From Diplolepis rosae (Eukaryota; Arthropoda; Insecta; Hymenoptera; Diplolepididae): a stretch of 64,000 nt of DNA. The DNA is taken from NCBI GenBank assembly GCA_030998225.1, contig JAPYXD010000275.1, forward strand, positions 434,001 through 498,000, in the 5' to 3' direction. The notes beneath the pieces were generated by a model. The model saw only the letters and a list, made by a program, of their open reading frames with translations, made no database searches and had not been told where the DNA came from. Of this stretch, positions 63,661 through 64,000 are shown piece by piece. The position numbers and the translations under genes are program-made. Every line of letters starts with the position of its first letter. Positions within the stretch are counted from its first letter, which is position 1.

Positions 63661-64000
63661 ATTTTCCAACAAAAGCTTGAAAATGTTGTTTACATTTCTT
63701 TAGCATCAAAAAACGAAGAGAATGACCGTTGAATTCTGCATTGAAAACTGCATCGAAATCATATATTGCTTTTAATAAGAAAAAAATTTTGCAACATTTT
63801 ATCTCTTGATTAGTGATTTTTCAAAAAAAAATTTTGATTAGAAAAATCTCATAAACCTAATGTTCTGGGAAAAAATGAAGGCCAGATTCGGATTCAGCAC
63901 AAAAAACTACTCTGAAAATGACACATCTTATCCCATGAGCAAATAGGTCACTTTTGTTGACCAATGTTATCATTTTACTTACGATAATTTTTTCTAAAAT
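63661..64000. other. AT-rich end of window with repeat fragment
   Basis: CCAGATTCGGATTCAGC (about 63883) and GTCACTTTTGTTGACC match the repeat fragments at 24.2 kb and 2.9-3.6 kb. No gene is seen before the window ends. Confidence 0.45.

Overview
The window reads as nuclear DNA of an insect, most likely a hymenopteran such as a parasitoid or gall wasp. The grounds are strong A+T richness, intron-containing genes with GT-AG junctions, a very high density of insect-type transposons (mariner, Tc1, a DD41D mariner relative, piggyBac-like TTAA elements, a hAT-like element, BEL/Pao, Ty3/gypsy, an R1-like LINE and a Penelope-like element) and many foldback MITE families. The species cannot be fixed from the sequence alone. 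Nothing bacterial is present (no operons, CRISPR or rRNA).

Only one complete cellular gene is visible: a two-exon family GH35 beta-galactosidase homologue on the minus strand (35174-37855), with a signal peptide, a TATA box and altered active-site residues. Two further exon fragments of cellular-looking genes are proposed on the plus strand. One is a TATA-driven first exon encoding a signal peptide (45185-45266). The other is a possible last coding exon followed by AATAAA (29496-29631).

Layout. 0.8-9.1 kb: hAT-like element, deleted mariner, two large foldbacks and palindromic MITE families. 9.7-12.8 kb: a nested stack in which a TIR element carrying SAM-domain exons sits inside an older repeat whose intact copy lies at 38.4-38.8 kb. 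13.8-17.9 kb: copies of a 1.1 kb repeat family, one split by a TTAA-flanked MITE, ending in an array of GCGAAGC-type mini-hairpins. 19.3-20.3 kb: a CpG-rich island with RFX X-box and YY1/Pho-like motifs. 20.5-30.9 kb: MITEs, a Penelope-like remnant with a hammerhead-like motif, and single-copy-looking GC islands. 31.0-35.0 kb: Tc1 element, a tRNA-like sequence and a 2.6 kb element with 140 bp inverted ends. 35.2-38.0 kb: GH35 gene. 38.4-45.0 kb: mariner and DD41D transposons plus MITEs. 47.2-49.9 kb: gypsy remnant interrupted by a 1 kb inverted-repeat element. 50.9-62.2 kb: one BEL/Pao element with both LTRs, split by a solo gypsy-type LTR, an R1-like LINE and a hairpin-rich insert. 62.6-63.7 kb: two pieces of one recurrent arthropod repeat protein lying head to head on opposite strands.

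Every transposon ORF seen carries stops, frameshifts or deletions, so the window is a graveyard of elements around a few genes. The most interesting items are the SAM-domain element with its natural empty site, the altered GH35 active site, the GCGAAGC hairpin array, the hammerhead-like Penelope tails and the RFX/YY1 island.
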